Shown here: piece after piece, positions 13,897-24,969 of the stretch | How positions within the stretch are numbered: the first letter of the stretch is position 1 | How the letters are laid out: each line of letters starts with the position of its first letter | Origin: Paguma larvata | Lineage: Eukaryota; Chordata; Mammalia; Carnivora; Viverridae | Assembly: GCA_030068075.1 (NCBI GenBank) | Contig: CM057824.1 | Span: forward strand, 130,934,414-130,998,413 | DNA: 64,000 nt | Direction of reading: 5' to 3' | The notes under the pieces: generated by a model | Told to the model about the DNA's origin: nothing | Databases searched by the model: none | The model's input: only the letters and a program-made list of their open reading frames with translations | Translations under genes and position numbers: made by a program

Positions 13897-13907
13897 GTGT
13901 GTATATA
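13801..13907. repeat. Compound (CT)n-(AT)n-(GTAT)n microsatellite
   Basis: CT tract passing at about 13834 into a long AT array, then GTAT/GT units. It explains the serine/isoleucine/tyrosine-repeat open frame over it. Confidence 0.95.
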
Positions 13908-14699
13908 ATTACAATATTAGCATGTTATACCACATTTAATAATTATTTAAGATAGTCAACCTGGGACTATTTTGAATATAAATTTATATTTTCCCAAGAA
14001 GTTAAAGGAATGTGGGAGAATCCGGCCACGTAAATATGGAAGAGATAAAAGGGAAAAGCTGAGACAGGTCTGTGGAGAGTGCTTATGGAAACGGCAGTAT
14101 ATGTAATTCACAACAATTGGAATCCGGATTAATGATATCCAGATTGCAGAGTGTGCTTAGACAAAAAAGTGATGTGTTAGACAGAAAGGCGGTATCACAT
14201 GAGGAACTGAAATGTCAGGTTGAGGCACTGGGAATTGATTTAGGTATCAGTACAATGTTACTCACGATCATGAGCGCAGCAGATGTGAAACCTCCATGAA
14301 GCTGGAATGGGAATTAAGAGTTTTCTTTTTAAAAACGTACTCATAGCTACACAAGAAAGAATTTCTGCATCTGCAATGAGATTTTTGCTAGAGAAACATA
14401 GGAAATAACATAATGCTGGTTGTTTTGCAGAGTCAGGGAATGTTTTTGGATCACATTCAGCCCGAGTGTGATTGTTCTCTCTGAAATCCAGAGATGCCCA
14501 TTAGTGTTCTTCCAATGCAACAGCACAACTGAAGTTGCAAATAGTAGAAGCAGAGAGCAGAGAGGTCTATGGAAACACAGTGGCTAGACACTGAAAATGA
14601 AAATGTTGAGCAAGATGATAAATCATTGTCATCATTTAAAATATAAATAGATAAAGGTTCGGAAACTGACCCAAGACTGAAGACACAGTCTAGCATGGG

Positions 14700-15150
14700 T
14701 CATGGGAAAGGATTAGTATTATTCATGGAGGGGAAGACCACAAGGGTAGAATAGGTTATTCTGGGAGATGGAGTGATATGCTCACATCTGCATGTGGTGG
14801 TTTGAGAAACACATAAAATAGGAATGCCCTGAAAGGGAGGTATCTGGTTCTTTAACTCTCCAGGGAAAAAGGGATTCTGGATGAAGAAAGGGTGACTAAA
14901 GATCACAACTGTTGATAAGGGAGAGGATGAGACTGTCTAGGACAGAGAACAGGGGCCTCCAGGAAGAGAGGAACCTGCAACCCAGATTCAAAAGTAGACA
15001 GAGAAATGACACTGGGAGAAAAAATAGGAGAGTGTGGGTGTCATGAAAGCCAAAGGAAGTCTGCACATAAGGAAGGAAGGATAGGTCAGTGGAATCCAAT
15101 GACAAATAGAGGCACCGGAAGATAAAGAACTCAGAATACACACTTAGTGA
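14700..15150 (-). mobile_element. Possible ancient L2-like remnant, antisense
   Basis: Purine-rich text with 'tgggtgtcatgaaagcca' and 'ggataggtcagtggaatcc' resembles the antisense of L2 interior consensus. The match is weak. Confidence 0.35.
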
Positions 15151-16696
15151 TTGAAAAGTAGTCAGTTACTTTGTATAACAAACTGGCCATTCTGTTTTTG
15201 AGTTTACTCATTCTAATTTTAACTTTTGTGAGTTTCTGCATGTTTTTTCCCTTTTCTCTCAAGTAAGTAACTGGGTTGGCAGCCAAAATCTCAAATATTG
15301 GCAGAAGACAACTCCTTCTGCTTGAAAACCTCACCTTACTATTTTTTACCAATACTTGAGAGTTGGGGAACATATTTTTGGCCTAGAATTCCTGATCTAA
15401 GTTGTATAATTCATTCCCAGCATGTTTTTGTTTCTTTGTTTTTGAAGAGCATTTTTATGATAATGATAGTAAATAAATTATGAGTGACTGAATGATTGTA
15501 AAGTAATTACATTCCTATATAAAAGTAGAAAGCAAAAAAGTGTGCTTGTATTGTGTCCCAAGCAACTTCAGGTTTACAAAAGAGCTTTAAAATGGTCTGT
15601 CGATGTGAATACAAGAAAATAAACACCAAGTATTAATAATACAAAGTGCACACATGTATTGAAATTTATTTGATTTTCAGTTACATAGAAAATTAAACAA
15701 CCAGTATATTATTACATAATAACTTACATATTTCAAAATAAACGTGTGTCATAAAGTTTTATTGAGGCACTAAAAACTGAAAAGTTGAAAATAATCATTT
15801 CAATAATATAATAGTAAATTACATGTTTCAAATGAATTATAAAATGACAAATTTTACTGTATTTCCTGATTGTAGATGGTAAAATTCAGTGAGTAAACTA
15901 TCTGTATTTTAATATGTGAGCTATAAAGGTATTTAAGTGATTTAAGAAAATAATTGTAGGTATACCCTTTAGGTTTCACACAAGAATTCTTGTTTGAAAT
16001 ATAATCTATAAACTATTGGATTATGAGCAATTCCTTGATTTGAATCAATATTCATGGAGTACATGATTAATCATTTTTATGTTGTTTCCATTGACTTCCT
16101 AAGAATGACTTATATAGTGCTGTTTTTAATAATTTATCTGTGATAGGTATGGTGCTAATTAGGCTTCTAAGCAGTACTATTTCATTCATTCTACAGTAAC
16201 TATAAATTCCTCTTAAAGGCTTCAATTGTCACATGCTGTCATGTATACGTACATACATGGCATACATAAATTTACATGGTGAAATAGGGAACTAAAGTGA
16301 AAACAAGAATATCATTTTCACTGGTGGGATTTAGCCAGAATTGAATAGGCATTGTTGTTTTGCTGTGTTTGCAATTTGCATAATTGGAAGCCAACAAAGC
16401 CCTTCCTACAAGAACATGCAAGCTTTTGAAAAAGTAAAGAGCACTTTATATAAAAGAGGTTGATAAAAAATGTGTTCAAGTTTTTACTACATGTCCATGT
16501 CCCTGTGAGCAAGTGGGCAGGTACAATGGAAAGGCTAAAAGCAGTAACTCATAAATACAGAAACATGACTTTAAAAAATCTTAATGCAGGTAAGACTTTT
16601 TGTTTTATTATATGTGTGATAAACGCCCTGTGTTTGGTCATCATTTTGCACGAACCAAGCATAAAATCTTTCTTTTTCCTGAATCGATGCAAACAG

Positions 16697-16847
16697 AGCC
16701 CAGACGGCCGTATTGAAGTCAGAGGGCAACATGGAAGCTCATCACTGCACATTAAAGATGTGAAGTTGTCAGATTCAGGGAGATATGACTGTGAAGCCGC
16801 AAGTAGGATTGGAGGGCACCAAAAGAGCATGTACCTTGATATTGAAT
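16697..16847 (+). CDS. NCAM2: NCAM2 coding exon: C-terminal half of Ig domain 4
   Basis: Internal coding exon of 151 nt, 50 codons plus one base. It starts in phase 0 after AG (16695-16696) and ends before a consensus donor GTAAGT at 16848. The peptide begins [17 protein letters not shown] and contains the I-set Ig signature DSGRYDC, whose Cys (16790-16792) is the second disulfide cysteine of Ig4. It ends YLDIE plus the first base of a Tyr codon completed by the next exon. The match to mammalian NCAM2 is near-identical and clearly distinct from NCAM1 (TLDGHMVV at the same place). NCAM2 is an axonal and synaptic homophilic adhesion protein, prominent in olfactory and hippocampal neurons; Ig4 is extracellular. 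The acceptor is a little unusual: the pyrimidine tract (16667-16680) ends 16 nt before the AG. The open frame runs on into intron on both sides, which is not coding. Confidence 0.96.
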
Positions 16848-17562
16848 GTAAGTTATTTTCTTTTTGTATGTTTATTGAAACAGCTTCTGTTTTCGAAGGT
16901 ATGAATTTGAGTAGGAAAATCAAACCACACGTGTAATTCAGGATTCACTATTTAACGCAAGGTCTGGAACAATGCGGCCACTCAAAGTCAGTTATTAGAG
17001 ACATCTAGTGGATGCTGTGGGACATTTCACAGTGCTGTGTATTGAATGGTTTCCATACTGCTTATTCTGAAAACTTTTTTTGCAGCCTTTAACCCTAACA
17101 CACTATACATTGAATTGCATTAGTTTTCAGTAATTGATCAGTATCTCCTTAGAGTTTGTCTGTTTATTTCTAAGATTGATGGTCCTGTGTTTCATATATA
17201 TGATTATTTTGTTGAATTATTTTACATTCTCCTAAGATACAAAAATAGCGTTTTCAAAATGATCAAATGTATCAACACTTACACTTTATCAAAGAACTGT
17301 CTATTATCCGGAAGTGAGAACAGACAAGAGATTTGTTAGATAAATACAAGAATTTCATACTTTTGTGCGATTTGGGGAATATCAGGGCAAATGCGAATAC
17401 TCAGTCCACCTTAGGTCATTGTGTGGGATTTTAGGACAATTTCATATATATGTTCATAAAAAAGAAAAAATTTAGTATTATTTTCAGTAAATACTCAGGA
17501 ATCATCAATTTTGGAGGTTTCCTGATGTTGAAGAGGACATAGCTGTGTTAAGGGGAATGTAT

Positions 17563-17820
17563 AAGATGCTGTTTTTTAATGAATTTGTGTGTTGTTGTTG
17601 TTGTTGTTGTTTTTAATGTTCATTTATTTTGAGAGAGAGAGAAAGAGAACAGGGAAGGAGCAGAGAGATAGGGAGAGAGAGTATCCCAAGCAGGCTCTAC
17701 GCTGTCAGCACAGGGCCCAAAACCGGACTTGAACCCACAGACTGTGAGATCATGACCTGAGCGAAAACCAAGAGTCACACATTTAACCGACCGAGCCACC
17801 CAGGCACTCCAAGATGCTCT
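17563..17820 (-). mobile_element. CAN-SINE, antisense, with (TTG)n at its tail
   Basis: 'taatgttcatttattttgag', a GA-rich part and 'caagcaggctctacgctgtc' lead to the head 'gaccgagccacccaggcac' ending at 17810. Near-matching flanks are 'aagatgctgtt' (from 17563) and 'aagatgctctt' (from 17811). A (GTT)n run at 17590-17612 sits at the A-tail side. Confidence 0.9.
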
Positions 17821-18709
17821 TATTGATAACACATTTCTATTAGATAATTTATATTACATTAATATTGAAAGAATGTAGTGGTAACTATGAAATAAGATGT
17901 ATTTTCTTATTGAGAATGCCTTTTGAAAGCAAGTATTTTCTCAAGAACAGGCACAAATAAAGCATATCATTTTCATAAATGTTCTTGTTAAGAAATTCAT
18001 GGAAAGGCCAATTAAGTAATTCTAAACAATTAGGAGGGATATTAAATAGTTCTATCACAAATTACTGATTTCAATGCTAAAGTTGGGGAACTTCCAAGAG
18101 AGTCATTTTATTGCTATCTTACATCTTAAAAAAGTAAATAAACAAAAAAGTCACAATATTATTCAGGCCATATAGAGGAAGAAGTGATGCTAATAACTTA
18201 TTTACCTTTTTTTCCTAATACAGTTTTCTGGTATTTTTCCCATTATTGTGTATGTGTGTGTGTCTTTTTCATGTCAACATTTGTAACAAATTATAAACAT
18301 TTCTCCAACTTTCAAAATGTTTGTTTATATTTTGTAATTCAAAATAAGTATTTTAAACCAAAATTTACTCTATTACTTTTTTCTTTTTCTTTAATGTGAA
18401 CCAATATAAGCAAAAATTTAAGGATGCCAAAGCATGATTTGTATTAGAACTGCCCAACCAGTTTAGAAAAGTTTGTAGAATACTTCCAGCCTCTTCCCAC
18501 TGTCCTAAAAAAGTTGTAGGCATCATATTTTCCTAAGAAGACTTAATATTTGACTTTTTCCTTTGCGCTTTTGTAAGAATTTAAAAGCTTTTTTGACATA
18601 TCATGGAATTATTACTAAATCAGTGCTCTAAGTGTCCAGACAAGTGGAGCTCATGAGAAAAGAACATCGTTGATGTTTCCAAAACACAGCCTGGCTCATG
18701 TAGACAGTA

Positions 18710-18830
18710 TCCGGCTAATATACCAGTGCTAGGATTGGTGCTAATTAGTTGTGTGACCTGCATCCCTGAGACCTCAGTTTCCATTTATGCAAAATAAGAA
18801 GGTTGAAAAAAGAGATTCTTGGGGCTTCAT
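18710..18830 (-). mobile_element. Possible MIR fragment, antisense
   Basis: 'tagttgtgtgacctgcatcc' and 'cctcagtttccatttatgca' match the antisense MIR core over a short length. Confidence 0.55.
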
Positions 18831-19845
18831 TATACTCAACCCTTTAAAAATGCTTCTACCCAAGCATAGCCACATCCTTCAAGGTACCCCATAGCTTCTG
18901 CATTGTCCTCCGTGCACGCCTACATAAGTGTTTAGTATGAAATAAATAAAAAGCTAAATTAAGACCTATCATTTCAGTGTCTATATTTTAAAACCTTGTT
19001 GAAAAGAGTTTTAAAAAGCCATACTAGGTCAAACTTTGGGTCTTTTCTTTAGGATCTTTAAGATTTGGAATTGGTACTGAGTCATTATGGACACAAAATG
19101 AGTAAAAACAGAGCTCATGCTTTATCAGAACACTGGGGTTGACAGATTTCTATCAAACCTCAACCTAAATTCAAATTTTAAAATGATGGATGGAGAAAAA
19201 TATCAAGGAAATGAGAAACATTGATATATTATGATGTGAGATTTTTAATTATTACTGATTTCTACTAGGTGGAGAAAATGAGATATACAAGTGATTGTGA
19301 ACTGCAGTATGAATTTGAATTGTATGTTCTTGTGATCTTTTAATAACGTAAATACTTTAATATGAAAAAAGAAAATAGAATATACTGTTGTTCAAGGATT
19401 GAAGTAACAAAGTACAATTTGCTTGTGATACAGATGTGTTTCCCCCTTGCTTTAGACCTTTAGACGTTGGTCAGCCTGTTTAATTTTTCTGGAGTAAATG
19501 TTTAGAATAAAGCTTACCAGTGAATTCTATAGTATCTCTTATTTAGGCAGGATAAAAAAAGAAAAAACTTGCTATGTAAAAGAATGTCTTGAGAATTCTT
19601 TGAAAATTCCTTGAGGTTGTGGTTCCTACCTTGTTGTTTAGAAGCTGGCTAGGTAAATCTATTTCAAAAATAATAAAATGATTTTTTTAAACTCTTAAAC
19701 CGTTGCTTTTAAGAATAATTTTTGTTTTGTTTAATTGAAACTGAGTTTGATAGCTCTTAGAGCATGTCATCAATTTTTTCCTTTTGAAAAAATTTAAATA
19801 TTTCATTTTATTCTTTAGTAGAAATAGTTAGAAAAACAAATATCC

Positions 19846-21374
19846 TCTGTTGACAATTTTATTGAGATAGAGTTGGACCATAGTACAGCGCTGATATATA
19901 AAAGGCAAAGTGTGATCAGTTGTGACGTATGTATGTGCCCTCAAATCTGTCACAATAATCTAAATGAACATCTACATCACCCCCAATTTTTTTCTCAAAT
20001 TCCTTTGTAATGTATTTACCTTTCCATTCTCCTCCCTAGGCAACTGTTAATCTACTCTCTATCATTATGATTTAGGTACGCTTCCAGAACTTTTTATATA
20101 CGGAATCTTACAATATTTCTTTTAATTTTAACTTTTTACTAAGCACTTTCTGTCAACATACATTGATATATCTGTGAAGCAATAATTTATAAGTTGTTCC
20201 TTTCTTTGCATTGTATGGTTAAAACAGAGCTTATGTATTTAGTCATCAATTGATGAGCATTTGGGTGTTTTCAGTTTGGAGCTATTATGGGAAGCCTTTG
20301 TGAACATTTTTGAACACCATGTGGACATATTCTTTTTTCTGGAATAAATATGTTTCTTTGAAAAGCAAAAGATTTTAATTTTGCTCAAGTCCAACTTATC
20401 AAATTGGGCTCATATGTAATATAATTCATGTTCCACCTAGGAAATCATTACCTAACCTAAGGCCACAAAGACTTATGTCTAGGCTTTCTTTTTATTGTTT
20501 TATTGCTTTAGATTTTGCATTAAAATCTATGATCTATTTTGGATTCTTTTGGTGGAGTCGACATATATTATTTTTTCAAACCTATATACAAATGATTCAG
20601 CACTATTTATTGAAAAAACTTTCCTTTTCTTACCTAAGGATTTGCCAATATTGTTGATTTTACAAAATATTAGTTTTGGGCTATTAATTTATATTCTTTA
20701 TCATAAATCTATTTTATAGTTTGTCGATTTCCATTTTATTTCCATTGTATATATTTTGATCTTGCTTTGGTTTTTGGTTATTTATTCTTAAAGTGGAATA
20801 TTAGGTCATTTAGTTATTTCTTATTTTCTAATATAACCATATAAAACTCTGAATTTTCTACTAAGTAATACTTCACCACAACCCCCAAATTACAAATTGT
20901 TGTGTTTTTGTTGTCATTCAGTTGAAAATATTTTCTAATTTTTCTTGTGATTTTTATCATTAGTCCATAGTTACTTGTAAGTTTTTAATCTCTACATATT
21001 TATTTTGCTATTACTTATTTCTTAATTCAGGTTTGTTTATAGGATTGTTATTCTTTTTTATTTATTGAGATTGGTTTTATGTCCCAGCATATGATCTATC
21101 TTGGTAACTACACAGTGTGTATGGAAAGCATACGTAACCCTGTAATCATAGAATGCTGTGTTCTAGAAATATCAATTAGATAGAGGTAGGTAGGTTGTTA
21201 GTCTTATTTAAATCTTCTATGACTTTATTGACTTTCTTTGTATAACCATTTTATCAGAATGAGAGGTGTTAAGATCCTCTACCATGATTGTGAACTTTTC
21301 TCTCTCACTTTCATACTATTGATTTTGGACTTTGTATCTTCAGGCTCAGTGAAGCTGTGCACATTTACAGTTTG
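19846..21374 (-). mobile_element. Ancient L1M LINE, antisense: 3' UTR into ORF2
   Basis: Antisense blocks follow L1M order: 'ttttattgagatagagttgg', 'cctaggcaactgttaatcta', 'gtcatcaattgatgagcatt', 'gaaatcattacctaacct', 'ttattgaaaaaactttcc', 'attgagattggttttatgtc' and 'gaggtgttaagatcctctac'. It continues beyond the inserted LTR-like sequence at 21375. Heavily diverged. Confidence 0.75.
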
Positions 21375-21875
21375 TATATTGTATTAGTTTTCTAGTTCTT
21401 CTATAACAGTGACCACAAACTTCCGTAAACAACACAAATACATCACCCTTCAGTTCCGGAAGTCGAAGGTTCAAAATGATCTTCACTGGAATGAAATGTC
21501 AGTAGGGCTGTGTTCCTCTGTGGGGATTGTTTTCTTGTTCGTTTCAGCTTCTAGAATCTGCCCACATTTTTTGGCGCTTGGTCCTCTTCCGCGTCTAAAG
21601 CCAGCAATGGCAGATGGAGTCTCTCTCACATCACCCCACTCTAATTCTGCTTCTTTTCTCACACCTCTGTCTCTGAATTTCCTGCCATTACGTGAGACCC
21701 ACATTGGATAATCCAGGATATTTTTCTCAACTCAACATCTTAGTTAACTTATTCGCAGCTGCAAAGTTCCTGTTGGAAACAAAGTTCCTGGTGTAATGTG
21801 CTTACAGGTTCTGCAGAATATGACGTGAATATCTTTGGGGCATAGGTCATTATTCTCTCTCCCACACGTCTTCCT
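21375..21875 (-). mobile_element. Ancient LTR-like (ERVL-MaLR type) element, antisense
   Basis: Opens 'gtattagttttctagttctt' then 'ataacagtgaccacaaactt', and closes with 'gcaaagttcctgttggaaac' and 'acaggttctgcagaatatga'. This is the reverse of a MaLR-type LTR consensus. Non-coding and diverged; exact subfamily not determined. Confidence 0.5.
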
Positions 21876-22110
21876 CCTGAATTCTTTCTTTTAGTTTCTC
21901 CACTAATCATTTGACTTGATACATTTTACCTAATAGTCACACAACTATCCATACCTTCCTTTGCTTACTGTTTGACATCCATTTTCATTTACTTACTTTC
22001 GACCTACTTATATTTTTATGTGAAATAAAATTGTGTCTTTTTCGGCAGCATATAACAGAGTATTGCTTACTCATTCTTTCTGTCAATCTCTACGTTATAT
22101 TAGAATGTTT
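21876..22110 (-). mobile_element. Continuation of the antisense L1M: start of ORF2
   Basis: 'aattgtgtctttttcggcag', 'cagcatataacagagtattg' and 'tttctgtcaatctctacgtt' are antisense to the N-terminal ORF2 (endonuclease) coding part of L1M elements. It follows in the right order after the LTR interruption. Confidence 0.6.
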
Positions 22111-22114
22111 AAAG

Positions 22115-22325
22115 TAGGGGTGAGCAAGAAATGGGCCAGGTCATAAATATTTCAAATTTTCCTGAGCCTTATATGGTCTCTGTCACTTGCAAACTATCTT
22201 AAAATCTTGTGCATTTCTTTCTTACAAACAAATAAAAATGTAAAAACCATTCTTAACTGTAAGAATACATGTAAGAGGGCCTTGGGCTACATTTTGTCTG
22301 TGGTTCATAGTTTGCCACAGTTCAT
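22115..22325. mobile_element. hAT-Charlie-type non-autonomous DNA transposon remnant
   Basis: 'gaaatgggccaggtcataaa', 'gccttatatggtctctgtca' and 'tttgtctgtggttcatagtt' resemble a common mammalian MER-type hAT element. It lies within the L1M. Confidence 0.55.
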
Positions 22326-23640
22326 ACTTTAGACTATTAAATTTAATACTGTTATTGATATAGTTTCATTTAGGGGTATAATTTTGTTTTCTGCTTTTCC
22401 CCCCTGTTATTTTCACGCAGTATTTTGCAGTTATTTTTGCAGTATTTTGAATTATATGAAATTTTAATACTTTAATCTGTATGTTGGCAATATATTTTTT
22501 CATGTCGTTTAAGTGATTCCCTAGGAATTATAATACACAAGCTTAACATTTCACTGTCTACATAGAGTTATCGTTTTGACACCTCCTGTTAATAGAGAGG
22601 TGGCAACCACATCAATCCGTTTACACCTGCCCCACCAGTGAGCTTTGTCTTGCTGATTTCATATATGTTACATTTATATTCATTGAAATCTCAGCAGAAA
22701 TCATGATAAATTTTGTATTAAAGAGTCATAAATAGTTTTAGGATCTAAAGAGAAAATAAAATACTTTCATTTACTTATCCATTTACCATTTATTTTGCTC
22801 TTTCTTCACCCCTAAAGACCCAGATTTCTTTCTGATTTTATAGTCCTTCAGTCTTCCATGTTTAACTATTTACTGTTCTTTAGATTATATAATTTGTCCT
22901 GTTTTCTCTTCAAATTAACGGACTTCTATTCCACCATCTCCTTTCGGTTCCTGAGCCCAGTGAGGTCTGTTTTTAAGATAGTAATTTTTTCCTGAATTTC
23001 TAATTTTGTTCTGTTTTATTTTTCTGTTTCTCTGCTGACATTTTTTTATTCTTATTCATTTTATATCTGCTCTCCTTAATCTCATGGAGCATCGTTAGAA
23101 TAGCCACTCCAAAATCTATAAATCTAAAATCCTGTAGTATCAACATCTGGGTCATCTTGAAATGCGTTTGTTGATTATCTTTTCCCTTAGAATTGATCAT
23201 ATTTCTTAGCTCATTGAATGTAAAGAAATGTTGGATTGAGTCCTGGATACTGTAAATATTACGTTGTGCAGACTAAGTCTTTTGACAACCATCTGGAAAA
23301 AATAAGTTCTGGGTTGCCTATTGTAAGCAGTAACTCAAATCTCAGTTAATTTCCTGAAGACTTGGCCATGCAAGTTTGTGCCTGTCCCATGCATTTAAAG
23401 CTCAGGGTTTAGGCTGATTTCTGTGGTTTTACATGCAGAATTATGGCCCCTCCTTCTGTGATCTCTGTTTGGTATTGCCCCTCATGACAACCTGTATTGG
23501 CTCCTTCCAAGGTTGACACTGTACTTCTGGACAGATTTTAGCTCCAGAATTAGTGTGTAGCTCCTCAGCTACAGGAAAAAAGAAGTGGGAAGCTAATTTT
23601 AATTCCCTTCCACAATCTCCTTGATTTTGTTTACTCTACA
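22326..23640 (-). mobile_element. Continuation of the antisense L1M: ORF1 and 5' side
   Basis: 'ctgacatttttttattctta', 'ggagcatcgttagaatagcc', 'tcaacatctgggtcatcttg' and 'gaatgtaaagaaatgttgga' match antisense ORF1/5'-UTR text of old L1M copies. The 5' limit is uncertain. Confidence 0.5.
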
Positions 23641-24420
23641 GAAGCCTTAGGTAGTGGTTTTTGTTATTGTTTTTGTCTTTTTGTTTAATTTGTGTCATCT
23701 CTAGAGCCTTTAATTATTACCCTTAGGCGAGATGGACAATGTCAGATCTCTACTGCCATTACGGAAACAGAAATTTATAAATACTCTATTTTTCATACAG
23801 CCTTAAATTATAAAAATATTTGGTTTCCCTAGTCTCTGGAATTGAGATACGAATGTCTTAGTTTCAGTTCTGAGTACTTTTTAGTATGTTTCTTTCCTTC
23901 CCTTTTTTTCACATTTCATTTGTTTTATGTTCTCAAATAAAGCATTAACCTGATCAAAGATTGTTTAAAATGCCAAGTCCTAAGAAAAAATTGAGTTTCT
24001 TTTTTTCCCATTCAGTAGGTTGATCTTCTGTTCAGTAAATTTCATTTAGCTACACAAACTTTAACCATCTTGGAAAGTGTATTAAGCTCTCCATTTGTAA
24101 ATCATTTCAGATTTTAAATTAGGAGATAGGACAGCTTTAGCTGAGGTTTAGAGTTAGATGTTCAGGGTTTTTAATAGTATCTGTTGGCTATAAAGATAAA
24201 ATTCTACTTATATAAGGTAAATTTTATGTAAAACAAAGGAATATATCATATTTCAATATGAATAAACATTTAATTGTGCATTCCACTGATATATTTTCTT
24301 CTTTTTAAAAATATCCTTTTGAAAAGAATTTTTTCTGTGGTTCTAAATTATTTATACATGATTTCTATATATATATATATACATAAGATGTCTCCTTTTC
24401 TCCTCATGTTAAGTATCATT

Positions 24421-24663
24421 TAAATAGCCATTACAGGGTCACCTGGGTGGCTCAGTCGTTTGAGCTTCCGACTTCAGCTCAGGTCATGATCTCCTGGTCT
24501 GTGAGTTTGAGCCCGGCGTCAGGCTCTGTGCTGACAGCTCAGAGCCTGCTTCAGTTTCTGTGTCTCCCTCTCTCTCTCTGTCCCTCCCCTGCTCATGCTC
24601 TGTCTCTCCCTGTCTCAAACATAAACATTAAAAAAAATTAAAAATAACTAAATAGCCATTACA
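24421..24663 (+). mobile_element. CAN-SINE (SINEC_Fc), sense, exact 15-bp target duplication
   Basis: Head 'cacctgggtggctcagtcg' from 24436, then a B-box-like 'gagtttgagcccgg', a TC-rich part and tail 'aaacataaacattaaaaaaa'. Flanks 'taaatagccattaca' are at 24421-24435 and 24649-24663. It forms an inverted pair with the next SINE. Confidence 0.95.
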
Positions 24664-24721
24664 AATTATTTGTAAGTGTCTAGAAGTCTAGCTTCCTCTT
24701 TGATTAAACCAAAATTTTTTT

Positions 24722-24969
24722 TAGTATGTCTTTTTTTTAATGTTTTTATTTATTTTTGAGAGAGAGAGAGAGAGAGAGACAAACAGAGCATGAGCGGGGA
24801 GAGGGGCACAGACAGAGAGGGAGACACAGAATCTGAAACAGGCTCCAGGCTCTGAGCCGTCAGCACAGAGCCCGACGCGAGGCTCGAAGTTGGAACCGTG
24901 AGATCATGACCTGAGCTGAAGTCGGAGGCTCAACCGACTGAGCCACCCAGGCTCCCCTAGTATGTCTTT
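24722..24969 (-). mobile_element. CAN-SINE (SINEC_Fc), antisense, 12-bp target duplication
   Basis: 'taatgtttttatttattttt', (GA)n, 'gggctc'-type body and head 'gactgagccacccaggctcc' ending at 24957. Direct repeats 'tagtatgtcttt' are at 24722-24733 and 24958-24969. Few differences from the copy just upstream, so it is relatively young. Confidence 0.95.

Larger units (their letters stand above)
1..16696 (+). other. NCAM2: NCAM2 intron upstream of the Ig4 C-terminal exon, 3' part only
   Basis: Partial intron ending in AG at 16695-16696. The exon for the first half of Ig4 does not appear in it, so it lies before the window. By homology this is the intron that in NCAM1 hosts the alternative VASE micro-exon. 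Unannotated stretches (1-895, 1030-1740, 4789-5480, 5911-6640, 6751-8400, 8631-9295, 11332-12030, 12248-13800, 13908-14700, 15150-16696) are AT-rich unique sequence with no supported gene. Confidence 0.85.

Noticed and set aside
1..16696. VASE-like micro-exon or the first-half Ig4 exon
   Set aside because: I could not find either by reading; the first-half Ig4 exon is expected upstream of the window.
16460..16936. Open frame of 158 codons extending on both sides of the Ig4 exon
   Set aside because: Only 16697-16847 matches NCAM2, and splice signals bound it exactly; the rest is intronic read-through.
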